This document shows positions 63,306 to 64,000 of a DNA stretch of 64,000 nucleotides, one piece after another (the first letter of the stretch is position 1; every line of letters begins with the position of its first letter). The notes beneath the pieces were generated by a model, which saw only the letters and a list, made by a program, of their open reading frames with translations, was not told the origin of the DNA and made no database searches. This stretch comes from Candidatus Chromulinivorax destructor (GTDB lineage Bacteria; Babelota; Babeliae; Babelales; Chromulinivoraceae): positions 727,278 to 791,277 of the forward strand of contig NZ_CP025544.1 in assembly GCF_003366055.1 (NCBI RefSeq), in the 5' to 3' direction. The translations under genes and the position numbers were made by a program.

Positions 63306-64000
63306 TTGAAGAATAATAAAATAATAGTATCGATCGTATTGTTTTTTATTGGAGCGCAATATTATGCTGCTCAGAAAGATTTATCAATAACAGATGATGT
63401 TTATGATAATTCATCATCTTTATTGCATGATTTGCTATTAAGTGATGGCGATTATCAAAAAAAATCATTTGAAACTGATCAGGATGCAGTTCAAATTTTT
63501 TTGCAAGATTGGGATGAATTTTCTGAAAATGAAAAGGCTATAGAATTAGTTAGCCAGCTTGGCCAACCAGATAATATATTAGAGCCTGATAAAAATTTAG
63601 AATTCTTAGTTAATTTAGTACCAGATAAACAACAGGAATTGGTAGGTCAAGTACAAAAAAATTTAGAAAAAAAAGAAGAGAAAAGTAGATCGTTAAAATT
63701 TAATGATCTGCATGTCAATGCAATTAAGAAAATTCTTGAATCTAATAATATGAGTATTGATGCATTTAATGAATTAAGTCGAGAAAGAAAAATTACATTA
63801 TTACTACAATTAGCTTCTGAAGATAGAGCCCAATTACCTGAAGCAGAACAAGAAGCTTTGAGCAAGCTAGAAGAACATCGAAAAAAGAAGTTACGATTGG
63901 AGAGAGAAAGAAAATTAAAAAGAAAATTACATACATTATCTCAAAATGAAGAGACTATAGGATTAGTTGGTGAGTTTGCTCAAGGAGATAATGTATTAGA
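63306..64000 (+). CDS. Exported charged coiled-coil-like protein, 3' end outside window
   Basis: TTG at 63306 has AAGG 8 bases upstream and starts a signal-peptide-like segment (KNNKIIVSIVLFFIGAQYYAA). The frame stays open to the window end (231 codons). The rest is acidic then Lys/Arg/Glu-rich (LEEHRKKKLRLERERKLKRK). A motif recurs: SENEKAIELVSQLGQPDNIL near codon 73 and SQNEETIGLVGEFAQGDNVL near codon 212, exactly 139 codons apart, so the protein likely carries long internal repeats that continue past the window. Function unknown. Confidence 0.65.
   Translation, partial: MKNNKIIVSIVLFFIGAQYYAAQKDLSITDDVYDNSSSLLHDLLLSDGDYQKKSFETDQDAVQIFLQDWDEFSENEKAIELVSQLGQPDNILEPDKNLEFLVNLVPDKQQELVGQVQKNLEKKEEKSRSLKFNDLHVNAIKKILESNNMSIDAFNELSRERKITLLLQLASEDRAQLPEAEQEALSKLEEHRKKKLRLERERKLKRKLHTLSQNEETIGLVGEFAQGDNVL

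Overview
The window is AT-rich and gene-dense, with few long gaps. It reads as a reduced bacterial genome with a Gram-negative type envelope: Pal lipoprotein, secretins, a putative outer-membrane barrel and MlaEF. Many predicted proteins carry a signal peptide, and several have ankyrin repeats or no recognisable family. Together with a minimal core metabolism and a general lack of family expansion outside secreted proteins, this best fits an intracellular or host-associated lineage such as Candidatus Dependentiae (TM6). That assignment is inference from gene content; no rRNA lies in the window. No CRISPR array, complete insertion sequence, integrase or phage gene was seen.

Layout. 1-5.2 kb: the end of a gene cut by the window edge, then a 1583-residue alanine-rich exported protein with internal repeats. 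5.2-9.7 kb: short uvrC, a secreted ankyrin protein, an AGCS amino-acid symporter and ruvA. 9.8-13.6 kb: an exported DUF1653 protein, tRNA-Gly(GCC), a frameshifted Jag_N gene, mnmE and two very short genes. 13.6-23 kb: ankyrin protein, pal, RNase G, gatB, a pair of cysteine-rich exported paralogues and two unknown exported proteins. 23.2-26 kb: tpiA-secG-mlaE-mlaF. 26-35.4 kb: moxR followed by a type II secretion/type IV pilus-like run (gspC-like, secretin 1, gspL/pilMN-like, gspM-like, secretin 2). 35.5-40.5 kb: ankyrin proteins, enolase and unknown exported proteins. 40.7-46.5 kb (minus): lgt-dnaG-rpoD-CNNM/CorC in one tightly packed run. 46.7-52.5 kb: exported FAD oxidase, barrel-like protein, two tandem paralogous small exported proteins and an ABC-F protein. 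52.6-56.3 kb: mnmG, a second frameshifted gene and mraY. 56.3-64 kb: exported proteins of unknown function, an APC permease, a SpoU-type methyltransferase, tgt, and a gene running off the end.

How they work together. mnmE and mnmG modify the tRNA wobble uridine; tgt makes queuosine-family tRNA; gatB, the tRNA gene and ABC-F also serve translation. dnaG, rpoD, ruvA and uvrC serve DNA and transcription. The two transporters (AGCS, APC) suggest import of amino acids. secG, lgt, the secretins and MlaEF form an export and envelope set that could carry the many predicted secreted proteins to the host interface.

The most unusual material is not coding. Six copies of an imperfect-palindrome repeat (about 200 bp, one deleted to 108 bp) lie in intergenic gaps. 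Five are flanked by TA on both sides, and they show nested inverted arms and two internal hairpins whose bases differ between subfamilies while pairing is kept. Two genes (10682-11616 and 54563-55032) are broken by a -1 shift at runs of seven A, and in each the downstream frame continues sensible protein up to a plausible end.
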